This document shows, piece after piece, positions 44,199 through 53,566 of a stretch of DNA of 64,000 nucleotides. Within the stretch, counting starts at the first letter, position 1, and each line of letters opens with the position of its first letter. This stretch comes from an uncultured Lachnospiraceae bacterium (GTDB lineage Bacteria > Bacillota > Clostridia > Lachnospirales > Lachnospiraceae): contig CADBNF010000092.1 of the NCBI GenBank assembly GCA_902796005.1, positions 41,083 to 105,082 on the forward strand, given 5' to 3'. The position numbers and the translations under genes are program-made. Below the pieces are notes generated by a model, which saw only the letters and a program-made list of their open reading frames with translations, was not told where the DNA came from and ran no database searches.

Positions 44199-44668
44199 TC
44201 TTCCCTGTATCTTTTCAGAGCGGCAATAAAAGCGCCCGTGGAAAAGCCTCTGCGCGCGAAGAAGCCGGACAGCCGCCGGACTTCCTTCTCATCAGGAAGG
44301 TGTGGTTCTCCCGCCCTTTTCAGCAGCAGGCGGTAGACCTTCTCCTCTTCCTCCTCTTCGTCAGCGCCGAGCACTTCCTCGATAATCTCCCGGGCCACGC
44401 CCTTCTCCGACAGCTCCCGGGCAAGCCGCAGCTTCCCCTTCTCCCGGGATCGGGCGGCCACATAGCCGGAAGCAAAGCTTTCGTCATTCAGGTAGCCGAA
44501 GGAACGCACATAGGCCATGGCGGAAGCCGTATCCTCTTCGGAAAAGCCTTCCTCCAGCAGCCGGTCGTACAGCTCCTTCTCCGTTCTGGGCCGGTACATG
44601 AGCAGCCGCATGGCCTTCAGCTTCGCGCCATCCGCATCCTTTATCGTATCGGACTTATTCCTGCGCAT
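44180..44668 (-). CDS. recX: Regulatory protein RecX
   Basis: RecX binds RecA filaments and modulates strand exchange. The chosen start MRRNKSDT overlaps the last 14 bases of recA in another frame and has AAGGAGGAG upstream. This gives 162 residues, within the family range, made of repeated three-helix modules: [39 protein letters not shown] and [13 protein letters not shown] longer frame extending further into recA is not supported. Translation is likely coupled to recA. Confidence 0.92.
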   Translation of the reverse strand: MRRNKSDTIKDADGAKLKAMRLLMYRPRTEKELYDRLLEEGFSEEDTASAMAYVRSFGYLNDESFASGYVAARSREKGKLRLARELSEKGVAREIIEEVLGADEEEEEEKVYRLLLKRAGEPHLPDEKEVRRLSGFFARRGFSTGAFIAALKRYREEYHGEE

Positions 44669-45704
44669 CCGCCGCGGGCTCCTCCTTGATGAGGCCGTAG
44701 GCGATACGGACCTTTCTCTCCACCTCGTCGCAGATCTCCGGATTCTCTGCCAGATAGGCCTTGGCATTCTCCCGCCCCTGGCCGATCTTGTTGCCGTTTA
44801 AGGAGAACCAGGCGCCGCTCTTCTGGATAACGTCGCACTTCACCGCCAGATCCAGGATATCCGCTTCCCGGGAAATGCCCTTGCCGTACATGATGTCGAA
44901 TTCCGCTTCCTTGAAGGGCGGAGATACCTTGTTCTTCACCACCTTTACCCGGACGTGGTTGCCGATGGACTCGCCGCCCTGCTTGAGCTGCTCGGTACGG
45001 CGGACATCCAGACGGACAGAGGAATAGAACTTCAGGGCATTGCCGCCGGTGGTGGTCTCGGGGTTGCCGTACATCACGCCGATCTTCATCCTGAGCTGGT
45101 TGATGAAAACCACGATGCAGTTGGTCCTGCTGATGGAGGCCGTCAGCTTACGGCAGGCCTGGGACATCATCCTGGCCTGCAGACCCACATGCATGTCACC
45201 CATCTCGCCCTCTATCTCCGACTTGGGTACAAGGGCAGCCACGGAGTCAACGATAACGATATCCACCGCGCCGGAACGCACCATGGTTTCGCAGATCTCC
45301 AGGGCCTGCTCACCGTTGTCCGGCTGGGAAATATACAGCTCGTCGATATCCACGCCGATATTCCGGGCATAGACCGGATCCAGGGCGTGCTCCGCGTCAA
45401 TGAAGCCGGCGATACCGCCCCGCTTCTGTACCTCCGCCACCATGTGCAGGGCGACGGTAGTCTTGCCGGAGGACTCCGGTCCGTAAATCTCGATAATCCT
45501 TCCCTTGGGGATGCCGCCCAGTCCCAGGGCGATGTCCAGGCTTAAGGAACCCGTGGGCACAGCCTCCACGTTCATATTCGCGGTGTTGTCCCCCAGGCGC
45601 ATGACGGCGCCCTTGCCGAACTGCTTCTCAATCTGGCTGATGGCAATCTGCAGCGCTTCCTTTTTCGCGTCGGCCGCACCGACATTTGAACTTTTCTCTG
45701 CCAT
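44655..45704 (-). CDS. recA: Recombinase RecA
   Basis: ATP-dependent strand-exchange protein and SOS co-protease. Motifs: Walker [22 protein letters not shown], Walker [12 protein letters not shown], the L2-loop-proximal [26 protein letters not shown], and an acidic C terminus. 349 residues, full length. GAAAGAGG precedes the ATG. It overlaps recX at its end. Confidence 0.99.
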   Translation of the reverse strand: MAEKSSNVGAADAKKEALQIAISQIEKQFGKGAVMRLGDNTANMNVEAVPTGSLSLDIALGLGGIPKGRIIEIYGPESSGKTTVALHMVAEVQKRGGIAGFIDAEHALDPVYARNIGVDIDELYISQPDNGEQALEICETMVRSGAVDIVIVDSVAALVPKSEIEGEMGDMHVGLQARMMSQACRKLTASISRTNCIVVFINQLRMKIGVMYGNPETTTGGNALKFYSSVRLDVRRTEQLKQGGESIGNHVRVKVVKNKVSPPFKEAEFDIMYGKGISREADILDLAVKCDVIQKSGAWFSLNGNKIGQGRENAKAYLAENPEICDEVERKVRIAYGLIKEEPAADAQE

Positions 45705-45736
45705 TTTATACCTCTTTCCAATCTCTCTTGATGTTC

Positions 45737-45765
45737 ATTTTAACATATAATCAGCACCCGGTCAA
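45737..45765 (-). promoter_or_regulatory. Promoter of recA with overlapping dyad
   Basis: Minus-strand TTGACC, 17-base spacer, TAAAAT, 33 bases before the start codon. The dyad ATGTT-N6-AACAT (45731-45746) overlaps the -10. It is not the Bacillus LexA consensus GAAC-N4-GTTC, so SOS control here is only a possibility. Confidence 0.7.
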
Positions 45766-45772
45766 GGTCTTT

Positions 45773-47221
45773 TTACCTTTCCCCGACCATTCTCTCGTAA
45801 AGGGCTTCATATTCCGCCGCGGAGGATTCCCAGGAAAAATCCCGGTCCATGGCCCGCTCCACGATTTTATTCCAGTCCCTCTTGTGGTCAAAATAGACTC
45901 TTTCCGCATAGCGGATGATGCCCAGCATCTCATGGGCATTGAAGTTGGTAAAGGAAAAGCCGCAGCCGGTGCCCTCGTATTCGTTGTAGGCCTCCACGGT
46001 ATCGGATAATCCGCCGGTCTCCCGTACAATGGGCAGGGTGCCGTAGCGCATGGCCATCATCTGGCTTAAGCCGCAGGGCTCGAACTGGGAAGGCATCAGG
46101 AAGGCGTCGCAGCCGGCGTAAATCCTGTGGGCCAGTTCTTCATTATAGGTGATATTGGCCGAAACCTGTCCCTTGTACTGATCGGCATAATACCGGAACA
46201 TATTCTCGTACTGCTCGTCTCCGGTTCCCAGCACAACCAGCTGGATATTGTCCGAACAGAGCTCGTTCATCATATAGGCAATGAGGCAGATGCCCTTCTG
46301 GTCCGTCAGCCGGGAAACGATGCCGATGAGCAGCTTCTTCGAATCCACCTTAAGCCCCAGCTCCTTCTGCAGGGCCGCCTTGTTCCGGGGCTTGGCCTTC
46401 CGGAAGTTTTCCTTCGTGAAATTCGCCGCAAGGAAGGGATCCGTTTCCGGATTGTACAGGGAATAGTCTATGCCGTTGACGATACCCGTCAGGCTGCCGG
46501 CGCGCGCCTCCAGCAGTCCGTCCAGCCGTTCCCCGTAGAAAGGCGTGCGGATCTGCCTGGCATAATTCTCACTGACCGTGGTTAACTCGTCGGCGTAAAC
46601 CATGCCGCCCTTGAGAAGGTTTGCATCGTCGTAAAAGCCCAGCTTGTCGTCGGTGAAATACAGATCCGACAGTCCGGTGACGTTCGCAGTCTCCGACTTG
46701 TTCCAGATGCCCTGGAACTGCAGGTTATGGATGGTCATGATGGTCTTAATCCCGCGGTAAAATTCATCCGCGGCAAACCGCTCGTGCAGGTATACCGGAA
46801 TCATGCCCGTCTGCCAGTCGTTGCAGTGGATGATGTCCGGCCGGAAATCCAGGGACGGCAGGGCGGAAAGCACCGCCTTGCAGAAGAAGGCAAACCGCCC
46901 GAGATCCCAGGGCATGCCCTGGTAGGGCCGGTCTCCCTGGAAATACTCCTCATTGTCTATAAAATAGAAGGTAACCCCCTCGTACTCGCAGGTCAGGATG
47001 CCCACGTAAAGCCGCCGCCAGTAGAAATCCATGTAGAAATTGTCCACGTATTTCAGCTTTTTCGCCAGCTTTTTGTCGATGCACAGGTATTTCGGCAGGA
47101 TAACCCGGATGTCCGTTTTTTCCTTATCAAAATACTTGGGCAGCGCGCCTGCCACATCCGCCAGTCCGCCGGTTTTGATGAAGGGAACACATTCAGAAGC
47201 TGCCAACAGTATTTTTTTCAT
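45773..47221 (-). CDS. glgA: Glycogen synthase
   Basis: Adds glucose from ADP-glucose to alpha-1,4-glucan. GT5 family: N-terminal ASECVPFIKTGGLADVAGALP (nucleotide-sugar loop KTGGL), TIHNLQFQGIW, and the GT-B C-terminal half with GIVSRLTDQKG, LGTGDEQYENMF and the catalytic-site stretch FLMPSQFEPCGLSQMMAMRYGTLPIVRETGGL. 482 residues, normal. Its first 29 bases overlap the end of the murE-like gene, so it is co-transcribed with it. No other glg genes are adjacent. Confidence 0.96.
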   Translation of the reverse strand: MKKILLAASECVPFIKTGGLADVAGALPKYFDKEKTDIRVILPKYLCIDKKLAKKLKYVDNFYMDFYWRRLYVGILTCEYEGVTFYFIDNEEYFQGDRPYQGMPWDLGRFAFFCKAVLSALPSLDFRPDIIHCNDWQTGMIPVYLHERFAADEFYRGIKTIMTIHNLQFQGIWNKSETANVTGLSDLYFTDDKLGFYDDANLLKGGMVYADELTTVSENYARQIRTPFYGERLDGLLEARAGSLTGIVNGIDYSLYNPETDPFLAANFTKENFRKAKPRNKAALQKELGLKVDSKKLLIGIVSRLTDQKGICLIAYMMNELCSDNIQLVVLGTGDEQYENMFRYYADQYKGQVSANITYNEELAHRIYAGCDAFLMPSQFEPCGLSQMMAMRYGTLPIVRETGGLSDTVEAYNEYEGTGCGFSFTNFNAHEMLGIIRYAERVYFDHKRDWNKIVERAMDRDFSWESSAAEYEALYERMVGER

Positions 47222-48740
47222 TTCCGTCTTCCTTCCTGCCGTTAATCTTATTATACGCAGAAATACAGTCCCTTAAAACGGACGCATCCGACGCATAGGG
47301 TACTTTTCCGTTCTTCTCTATCTGGGTGGTTTCACAGCCCTTGCCCAGTATCAGCACCGCCGTGGGCACCTCCGCCTCCAGGACCGCCCGGCGGATGGCC
47401 TCCGTCCGGTCCTCCACCACCGTATAGGGGCAGTTTTCCTTTTCGATGTGGCCGCCCACCTCCGCGCAGATGTCCGCCAGCTCTTCCTTTGCCGGGTCAT
47501 CCGCCGTCAGGTAGATGAAATCGCAGTATTTTCCGGCCGTCTCCCCCAGATCCTTCCTGCGGTTCACGGCCTTGCTGCCGGGGCAGCCGAACACCGTCAC
47601 CAGCCGGTGCTTTGGCCAGAGGGTCCGGGCCATCTCGAACATTTTGGCGAAGCTGTAGCCGTTGTGGGCATAATCCACCACCGCCTTTATCCGGCCGTCC
47701 TCGGTGGAGTACTCCTCCACCCTGCCCGGTACCGTCGCCTCGGCCAGCGCGGTTTTCATGGTATCATAGTCAATGCCGGAAAGGGAAGCCAGGGCAATGG
47801 CCGCCAGGGCATTTTCCACGTTGAAGACGCCGCTCATTTTCAGTGTAAAGGGCACCCGCATTCCCTGGTGCACCAGGGTGAAGGCGGTCCTGCCGTCCTC
47901 GGTCCGGATGTCCTCCGCCCGGAAATCCACGCCCTCTTCCGTGCCGAAGGTGAGAATGCGTTCCGCCCGGGAAGCTGCCTGCAGGCAGTCCTTTGCGTAA
48001 TCGCTGTCCATGTTGACCAGGGCCGTCCGGCACATGGAATAAATCTTCAGCTTCGAGGCAAGGTAATCCTCGAAATCCGGATGCTCGATGTCGCTGATGT
48101 GGTCCTCTGAAATATTCATGACCACCGCTGCCGCAAAGGGTATGCCGGATACCCGGCCGTATTTCAGGGCCTGGCTGGACACCTCGCAGACAATATTGCT
48201 GATGCCGCTTCTGTGGGCATTGGCAAAGTGCCGGTAAAGCTCGAAGGCCTCAGGGGTTGTGATGCCGGAATTGATGTTTTCCACCCCGTCGAAGGTTTCC
48301 ACCGAGGTCAGAAAGGCTGCCGGACTGCTGCCGGCACGTTTTGCGGCCTCGTCGAAGATCCGCCGGGTATAATAGCAGACCGTGGTCTTCCCCTTCGTCC
48401 CGGTGATGCCCAGGATGTTCATACGGTCGTCCTCCCAGGTCCGGTAAAACAGCCGGGCCAGGTGCGGCATGGCCGCGCGCACGTCGGAAACGATAATGGC
48501 CGGAACCGCGAGACCGTAGTCTTTCTCGCTTACATAGGCGGCCGCGCCGCGGCTTACCGCCTCCTCCAGATATTCTTTTTTAAAAGCGGCGCCCTTACAG
48601 ACGAAAAGCGTCCCTTTTTCCGCTTTTTTCGATTCATAGGTCAGGCCCGTCACCGGCGTGTCCGCATCCACGGTCTCCGCGTCCGCCGCCAGGCCCTGCT
48701 CCTGCAGGATCCGCAGGTAATCCCCAAGGGAATGTATCAT
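47193..48740 (-). CDS. MurE-like UDP-MurNAc-tripeptide ligase
   Basis: Mur ligase that adds the third amino acid to UDP-MurNAc-L-Ala-D-Glu. It has the ATP loop ITGTKGKTTVCYY, the carbamoylated-Lys/central-domain stretch EVSSQALKYGRVSG, NISEDHISDIEHPDFEDY and the C-terminal VFGCPGSKAVNRRKDL. In meso-DAP-adding enzymes a DNPR motif binds the DAP carboxylate. Here the corresponding text is LTADDPAKEE, without that Arg. So it may add lysine or another amino acid, or be a second MurE paralogue. 515 residues. It has a perfect consensus promoter and overlaps glgA. Confidence 0.88.
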   Translation of the reverse strand: MIHSLGDYLRILQEQGLAADAETVDADTPVTGLTYESKKAEKGTLFVCKGAAFKKEYLEEAVSRGAAAYVSEKDYGLAVPAIIVSDVRAAMPHLARLFYRTWEDDRMNILGITGTKGKTTVCYYTRRIFDEAAKRAGSSPAAFLTSVETFDGVENINSGITTPEAFELYRHFANAHRSGISNIVCEVSSQALKYGRVSGIPFAAAVVMNISEDHISDIEHPDFEDYLASKLKIYSMCRTALVNMDSDYAKDCLQAASRAERILTFGTEEGVDFRAEDIRTEDGRTAFTLVHQGMRVPFTLKMSGVFNVENALAAIALASLSGIDYDTMKTALAEATVPGRVEEYSTEDGRIKAVVDYAHNGYSFAKMFEMARTLWPKHRLVTVFGCPGSKAVNRRKDLGETAGKYCDFIYLTADDPAKEELADICAEVGGHIEKENCPYTVVEDRTEAIRRAVLEAEVPTAVLILGKGCETTQIEKNGKVPYASDASVLRDCISAYNKINGRKEDGNEKNTVGSF

Positions 48741-48780
48741 TCAAACTCTCCACTATACTATATCTTTGATTTTCCTCCCC

Positions 48781-48809
48781 ATTATACTGGGCAAACCATG
48801 GTCTGTCAA
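48781..48809 (-). promoter_or_regulatory. Consensus promoter of the murE-glgA unit
   Basis: Minus-strand TTGACA, exactly 17 bases, TATAAT: a perfect sigma-A consensus match, about 40 bases before the start codon. Confidence 0.85.
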
Positions 48810-48873
48810 ACCTTTAAAAGGGAGGGAGGGCCGCTGATTTTTCACACTGAAAGCTCCTGTTTTTTCGCAGAAA

Positions 48874-48922
48874 AAGGCCGCCGCACACCGGCAGGTAAAC
48901 CTGCTTTTCATGCGGCAGCCTT
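48874..48922 (-). terminator. Terminator after transporter gene 1
   Basis: Long stem AAGGCTGCCGCA/TGCGGCGGCCTT (imperfect) with an inner GCAGGT/ACCTGC hairpin, followed on the minus strand by TTTTCTG. Confidence 0.75.
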
Positions 48923-48945
48923 ATTGTTCGGGGAAGGCCCCGGAA

Positions 48946-50322
48946 TTATTTTGTTTTCAGTCCTCTTCTCTGGTTTTCCATGGCGTAGATGGCCGCATTG
49001 GCATCGGTGATCCGGTAGCCGATGGTCATAATCAGGATAGCCACTACGACGATGACCGCCGGAATGACGCCCAGAAGGCCCATGAAGCTTCTCTGGAATA
49101 CCGGCGTGATCTCCATGCCGGCGGAAAAGCCGATGGCGTTCAGGCCGAAGGTGGCGATGGCGCCGCCCATGATGATGCCCAGCTTGGTGGCGATACCGTA
49201 GGTGGTCACCGACATCAGCCGGGAATCCTTGCCCGTCTTCCAGAAATAATACTCGCCGGCGTCGATGAAGAACAATGCACCGAAGGTATTGAAGAAGTAG
49301 GTGCCAGCCGTGGAAATGGCGGCGAACAGGGCGTAGAATTTCCAATTGGCCCCGGCGAAGGTATTGATAAATACCGACAGGGCATAGATGACAAGGCCGA
49401 TGATCATGGCCCGCTTCTTTCCGATCTTCCGTCCGACGGCCGGAAGGAAAAGGGAAGCCACCGTGCCCACCACCATGGAGATGGTGGAGGCAATGGTCAT
49501 ATTGGACAGATTGCCGGTGATGTACCGGTAATAGTAGGAATTCAGGTTCATGATGCCGTTGGTAGCGATGAAATACAGGCTGAATACCACGAAGAGCACC
49601 AGCAGCTGCCGGTTGGCCACGATGGATTTCATCATATCCTTAAAGGACATCTGGCTGCCCTGCTGCACTTCTCCCTTGATGCCGCCGGGATCGCAGACGC
49701 GGCAGACCCGGTTGGTGATGCCCACGCCGAAGATAAAGGGAACGGCATAGATAATGGCCACGATCATGAAGGCGTTGGCGCCGCCCACCTTCGGTGTCAG
49801 TGCATTGATGATGGGCAGGGTGATGAGGGCAAAGCCGATATTTGCCATGCAGGAGAACTGCATGGACCGGGCGGTCAGCCTGGTACGGTCCGTCATGTTG
49901 TCCCCGGCCAGCAGGGGGGACAGGGAGTTCACGCTGTTTACCTGGAAGCTCATGCAGGTATTCATCAGGATATAGCCGATGAAGGCCAGGGCCACCCTCG
50001 CCGCAATGGGGAAGGTGGAGGTATTGAAGAACATGCAAACCATGGAGAATACCACGATCCAGCGGATCAGCAGCAGCCAGCTGCGGTATTTGCCCCAGGG
50101 CAGACGGATGCGCTCCATCATGATGCCCGACACCAGGCTGAGGAGCAGGTCCACAAAGCGGGCAACCAGCAGGGTTGTGGCCACCACGGCCGTGGGGATA
50201 CCTACATAGTCCGTCATGAAGATGGTCAGATAGCTCATCTGCAGCATGTTTGCAAAGCTAATCGACAGGTTGCAGGCAGCATAGCCGTTGATCTGCGCAC
50301 CGGTCAGTCTGCTTTTTTCCAT
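48946..50322 (-). CDS. GPH/MFS-type cation symporter, paralogue 1
   Basis: A 458-residue, 12-helix protein of the glycoside-pentoside-hexuronide (MelB-like) branch of the MFS. Shared landmarks with the four paralogues nearby are LPWGKYRSWLLL after helix 3, LAGDNMTDRTRLTARS (loop 4-5), VDPGG-type RVCDPGGIKG in the central loop, LPAVGRKIGKKRAMI, and FFIDAGEYYFWKTGKDSR. Family members couple Na+ or H+ to sugar or other solute uptake. No sugar-catabolic genes are near, so the substrate is unknown. It is the most divergent in order after gene 5. GGAGG precedes the ATG. Confidence 0.88.
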   Translation of the reverse strand: MEKSRLTGAQINGYAACNLSISFANMLQMSYLTIFMTDYVGIPTAVVATTLLVARFVDLLLSLVSGIMMERIRLPWGKYRSWLLLIRWIVVFSMVCMFFNTSTFPIAARVALAFIGYILMNTCMSFQVNSVNSLSPLLAGDNMTDRTRLTARSMQFSCMANIGFALITLPIINALTPKVGGANAFMIVAIIYAVPFIFGVGITNRVCRVCDPGGIKGEVQQGSQMSFKDMMKSIVANRQLLVLFVVFSLYFIATNGIMNLNSYYYRYITGNLSNMTIASTISMVVGTVASLFLPAVGRKIGKKRAMIIGLVIYALSVFINTFAGANWKFYALFAAISTAGTYFFNTFGALFFIDAGEYYFWKTGKDSRLMSVTTYGIATKLGIIMGGAIATFGLNAIGFSAGMEITPVFQRSFMGLLGVIPAVIVVVAILIMTIGYRITDANAAIYAMENQRRGLKTK

Positions 50323-50413
50323 TCGTTTCCTCCTTTTCCGAACCGGACTTCACATTTATTTATGAATGCATTGGTACCGTTTTGCTATAGTTTCCCGGTC
50401 CGGATTCACCAGA

Positions 50414-50441
50414 ATATTAACAGCATATTATGTTTTTTCAA
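50414..50441 (-). promoter_or_regulatory. Promoter of transporter gene 1
   Basis: Minus-strand TTGAAA, 16-base spacer, TAATAT, about 90 bases before the start codon. Confidence 0.45.
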
Positions 50442-50491
50442 CGTGCAGATGCACAAGACCGGAAAATGCTTTCTTTCATTCGTCACAAAAA

Positions 50492-50524
50492 ACCGGCCGC
50501 TCCCCTTTTCGGGAAACGGCCGGT
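50492..50524 (-). terminator. Terminator after transporter gene 2
   Basis: Stem ACCGGCCG/CGGCCGGT with inner CCCG pairing, followed on the minus strand by TTTTTTGTG. Confidence 0.85.
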
Positions 50525-50542
50525 CTGCCTTTTTATAAACGG

Positions 50543-51931
50543 TTATTCTGCGGATGCGTCCTTTTCCTTCCGCTCCAGGTCACGCTCCAGGCTCATCCGG
50601 GCATAGCGCGGCCCGTCCGTGTCCTTCAGCCGGTAGCCTGCTGCAAAAATCACCATGGCGGCGATATGCATCAGGGCCGGCACCACATTGAGCACAAACC
50701 GGAAGCCGGAGGCCATCTCCGGTGTAAAGGCCTGCCTAGGCCGGTAGCCGATGGATGCCAGGAAAAATACGGCGACGGCGCTCGCCGCCATAAAGCCCAG
50801 CTTCAGCGGAAAGGTAAAGATGAAAACATGGGCCTGTCTCAGATCCTGCCCCGTTTTCCAGTAGTGGTACTCACCCGCATCGATGAAATAATTCACGATG
50901 GTCCGGGAAAAGACATAGGTGCTGCCGGTGGAAAGGATTCCGATGCCCACATAAAGCACCCAGTCGGAGCCGGCGTAATACTTCAGCGCAGTGCAGATGC
51001 CGCAGAGCAAAAGGCCGGCAATCAGCGCCTTTCTCTTGCCCAGCTTCCTGCCCACCGCCGGCATATAGACGGAGAACAGCAGGCTGACCACAAAAGCAAC
51101 CGTAGAGCCCAGCGCCAGCAGGGAGAAGTTGCCCACGAGGTAAATATAATAGTAGGGCCGCAGGTACATCTCGATCTGGTTCGCGGTACTGTAGAGGATA
51201 AACACGATAAGGAGAAGGACCAGGAGGCGGTTCTGCCGGAGGGCCTCCGCCACGTCCTTTACGGCCACCGGCGGCCGCAGGGTCCTCACCGTCCCGTCGG
51301 GGTCGGCCTTTTTCGCCAGGTTGCTGACCATCCGGGCACCGACAATAAAGGGCACGCAGAAAAGCATGGCCACCAGCGTAAAGGCGAAAGCGCCAAGGGC
51401 CGGCATCAGCACAAGCACCAGGGGAATGGTTACCGCAGTCACCACAAGGGTTGCGGCGGTCCGCCAGTAATAGCCGTAGACCTCCATCTGAATCCGGGAA
51501 TCCATATCGGTTCCGGCAATCAGGGGCGCCAGGGCGTTATAGGCAGCCGTGGACACGCCCATGGCTGCATTGTGCAGGATAAAGCCCAGGCAGACCGCCA
51601 GCAGCCGGACGCCCAGGGGCATACCGGTAAAGGGCCAGAATTCCAGGAACAGGGCGCCCAAAGCCACCCAGCGCAGAATCAGCAGCCAGCTGCGGTATTT
51701 ACCCCAGGAGAAATGCACCCGGTCAATAATCAGGTCCGTAAACAGCCGGATAATAAAGTCCACTACCCTGGCTGCCAGGATAATCACTGCCGCCATCGCC
51801 GGCGGAATCCTCAGAAAATCCGTCATGTACAGGGTAAGGTACATCATCTGTACAAAGGATCCGGTGGAGGAAGTAAACAGCAGGAAACCAAAGCTTACCA
51901 GATTCCGCTGTGTCAGTGCTCTTCCTGTCAT
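50543..51931 (-). CDS. GPH/MFS-type cation symporter, paralogue 2
   Basis: 462 residues, 12 predicted spans. Same landmarks as its neighbours: FSWGKYRSWLLILRW, IAGTDMDSRIQ, KKADPDGTVR in the central loop, MPAVGRKLGKRKALI and YFIDAGEYHYWKTGQDLR. It is preceded by gene 3 with only 38 bases between and no terminator, so genes 3 and 2 are probably co-transcribed. It differs markedly from genes 3 and 4 in the spans, suggesting a different solute. GGGGGAGG lies upstream of the ATG. Confidence 0.88.
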   Translation of the reverse strand: MTGRALTQRNLVSFGFLLFTSSTGSFVQMMYLTLYMTDFLRIPPAMAAVIILAARVVDFIIRLFTDLIIDRVHFSWGKYRSWLLILRWVALGALFLEFWPFTGMPLGVRLLAVCLGFILHNAAMGVSTAAYNALAPLIAGTDMDSRIQMEVYGYYWRTAATLVVTAVTIPLVLVLMPALGAFAFTLVAMLFCVPFIVGARMVSNLAKKADPDGTVRTLRPPVAVKDVAEALRQNRLLVLLLIVFILYSTANQIEMYLRPYYYIYLVGNFSLLALGSTVAFVVSLLFSVYMPAVGRKLGKRKALIAGLLLCGICTALKYYAGSDWVLYVGIGILSTGSTYVFSRTIVNYFIDAGEYHYWKTGQDLRQAHVFIFTFPLKLGFMAASAVAVFFLASIGYRPRQAFTPEMASGFRFVLNVVPALMHIAAMVIFAAGYRLKDTDGPRYARMSLERDLERKEKDASAE

Positions 51932-51969
51932 GTTCCCCTCCCCCTTGTGTTTTTCCTTGTTTTTACGAA

Positions 51970-53385
51970 TTACGCTTCAGGCTTTTCCTCCACCTGTTCC
52001 GGTGCAGGCGCGCCGCCTGCCGCCATCATCCGTTCGTAATTGGCCCTGGCATATTCAGCTGCCTTTTCGTCGGTCAGGTCATAGGCAAAGGCGAAAATCA
52101 GCGCGGCAGCAATCATGATAACACCGGGAATGACATGCATAACCACCAGGAATTTGGTGGTGAAGGCATAATCGAAGACCATACCGGCCTGGTAACCCAT
52201 TCCGGCCAGGGCGTACATGCCGATGGCGCCGCCGAAGAGGAAACCGAGCTTGATGGGAATGCCGTACAGGGCTGCTGCCACGGCACGAAGGTCCTTGCCG
52301 GTCTTGTACAGATGGGCTTCACCGGCATCGATGAAGTAGTTGGCTCCGAAACCGGAGTAGAAGAAGCCGAAGAAGCTGCCGACTACGTTCAGTACGGTCA
52401 GCGTCACCCAGTGCTCACGGGTAATAATCTTGATGCAGGTAATGGCACCCATCAGGAGAAGTCCGATGATCATGCCTTTTCTCTTACCCAGCTTCTGGCC
52501 GATCTTCGGCGCGAAGGAGGAGAAAATCAGGCTGAAGACCATGCCGATGGTAGAGGATACGGACATCAGCAGGAAATTGCCTACAACATACAGCCAGTAG
52601 TAGGAACCGATACCGGAACCGATCTGGCCGGCAATGTTGGTCATACCCTGTACAATGATCAGGATAAGCAGGTATTTGTTCTGGCCGATGGCCATAACCA
52701 TATCCTTGATGCCTACGGCATTGCCGGAGGCATGTCTTACGCCGCCCGGGTCAACCTCACGTGAAATGTTGTTGACCAGCTGGCAGCTGATAATCAGCGG
52801 AATCATGTAGATAACCGCGCAGACCATGTAGGCCATGGTGGGCGTCGTCACCGTCTGCATGTAGGTAACAAAGGGAACGGTAATGGCGCTGACCACCAGC
52901 ATGGCCGCGTTCATGAAGAGAACGCCGCGGGCGGAAAGGGCCATACGCGCATTCATGTCATCGCCGGCAAGAAGCGGGCCGAGGGCATAGTAGGGACCGG
53001 TGATGATGCTCATGGCGATGTTATGGAAGCAGTAACCGATAATGGCCACCAGAATCTTCAGGGCCAGCGGCGTATTCTTTGCCGACGGGAAGAATTCCAT
53101 AACAATACCGACCAGGGCGAGCCAGCGTCCCAGCAGCAGCCAGGAACGGTATTTGCCCCAGGGGAAGTGAATCTTCTCGATCATGGGGCCGGTCAGAACG
53201 CCGAAAATGAAGTCGATGATTCGGGCAATGACCAGGGTGGTCGCCACCACGCCGGCGGGAATCATCGCATAGTCTGTCATGAATACATTGATGTACATCA
53301 TCTGCAGCATGGCAGGCAGGGAAGTGGTAAACAGCAGGAAACCGTAAGCTGTTATCTTACCCTGACTAAGCTTTGTCTTGTTCAT
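51970..53385 (-). CDS. GPH/MFS-type cation symporter, paralogue 3
   Basis: 471 residues. Very similar along its whole length to gene 4 (same length, long identical stretches such as MIEKIH-PWGKYRSWLLL, SREVDPGGV and AGEAHLYKTGKDLR), so the pair arose by recent tandem duplication. The C-terminal cytosolic tail is Ala/Pro/Glu-rich (GGAPAPEQVEEKPEA), as in genes 4 and 5. Has its own promoter. Substrate unknown. Confidence 0.9.
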   Translation of the reverse strand: MNKTKLSQGKITAYGFLLFTTSLPAMLQMMYINVFMTDYAMIPAGVVATTLVIARIIDFIFGVLTGPMIEKIHFPWGKYRSWLLLGRWLALVGIVMEFFPSAKNTPLALKILVAIIGYCFHNIAMSIITGPYYALGPLLAGDDMNARMALSARGVLFMNAAMLVVSAITVPFVTYMQTVTTPTMAYMVCAVIYMIPLIISCQLVNNISREVDPGGVRHASGNAVGIKDMVMAIGQNKYLLILIIVQGMTNIAGQIGSGIGSYYWLYVVGNFLLMSVSSTIGMVFSLIFSSFAPKIGQKLGKRKGMIIGLLLMGAITCIKIITREHWVTLTVLNVVGSFFGFFYSGFGANYFIDAGEAHLYKTGKDLRAVAAALYGIPIKLGFLFGGAIGMYALAGMGYQAGMVFDYAFTTKFLVVMHVIPGVIMIAAALIFAFAYDLTDEKAAEYARANYERMMAAGGAPAPEQVEEKPEA

Positions 53386-53421
53386 AGTAACCTCCTCATT
53401 GATTAAACAATACAGTTGAAT

Positions 53422-53450
53422 ATTTTAAATCAGTTTGCGCAGGAAAGCAA
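53422..53450 (-). promoter_or_regulatory. Promoter of transporter genes 3 and 2
   Basis: Minus-strand TTGCTT, 17-base spacer, TAAAAT, about 37 bases before the gene 3 start codon. Confidence 0.6.
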
Positions 53451-53501
53451 GCCATCCGCGGCCTTCTGAAAGGAAAAATATTCTGTTTCCGCGAAAAAAA
53501 T

Positions 53502-53525
53502 CGGGGCCCTGCAGACAGGGCCCCG
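53502..53525 (-). terminator. Terminator after transporter gene 4
   Basis: Perfect 10-base-pair stem CGGGGCCCTG/CAGGGCCCCG followed on the minus strand by ATTTTTTTCG. Confidence 0.9.
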
Positions 53526-53566
53526 GATTGGGAGTTTTTTAGCTTTCAGTTGTTTGTCTGAAGAAA

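Noticed and set aside
44655..44767. Longer recX start inside recA
   Set aside because: The N-terminal extension is basic, unlike RecX, and the downstream ATG has a proper ribosome binding site.
48910..50538. Long open frame on the plus strand opposite transporter 1
   Set aside because: It is a mirror of the GC-skewed codon third positions of the minus-strand gene, has histidine/glutamine/glycine-rich text without domains and no ribosome binding site of its own.
50366..52039. Plus-strand open frame opposite transporter 2
   Set aside because: Same shadow pattern; text rich in His/Gln/Gly with no motif.
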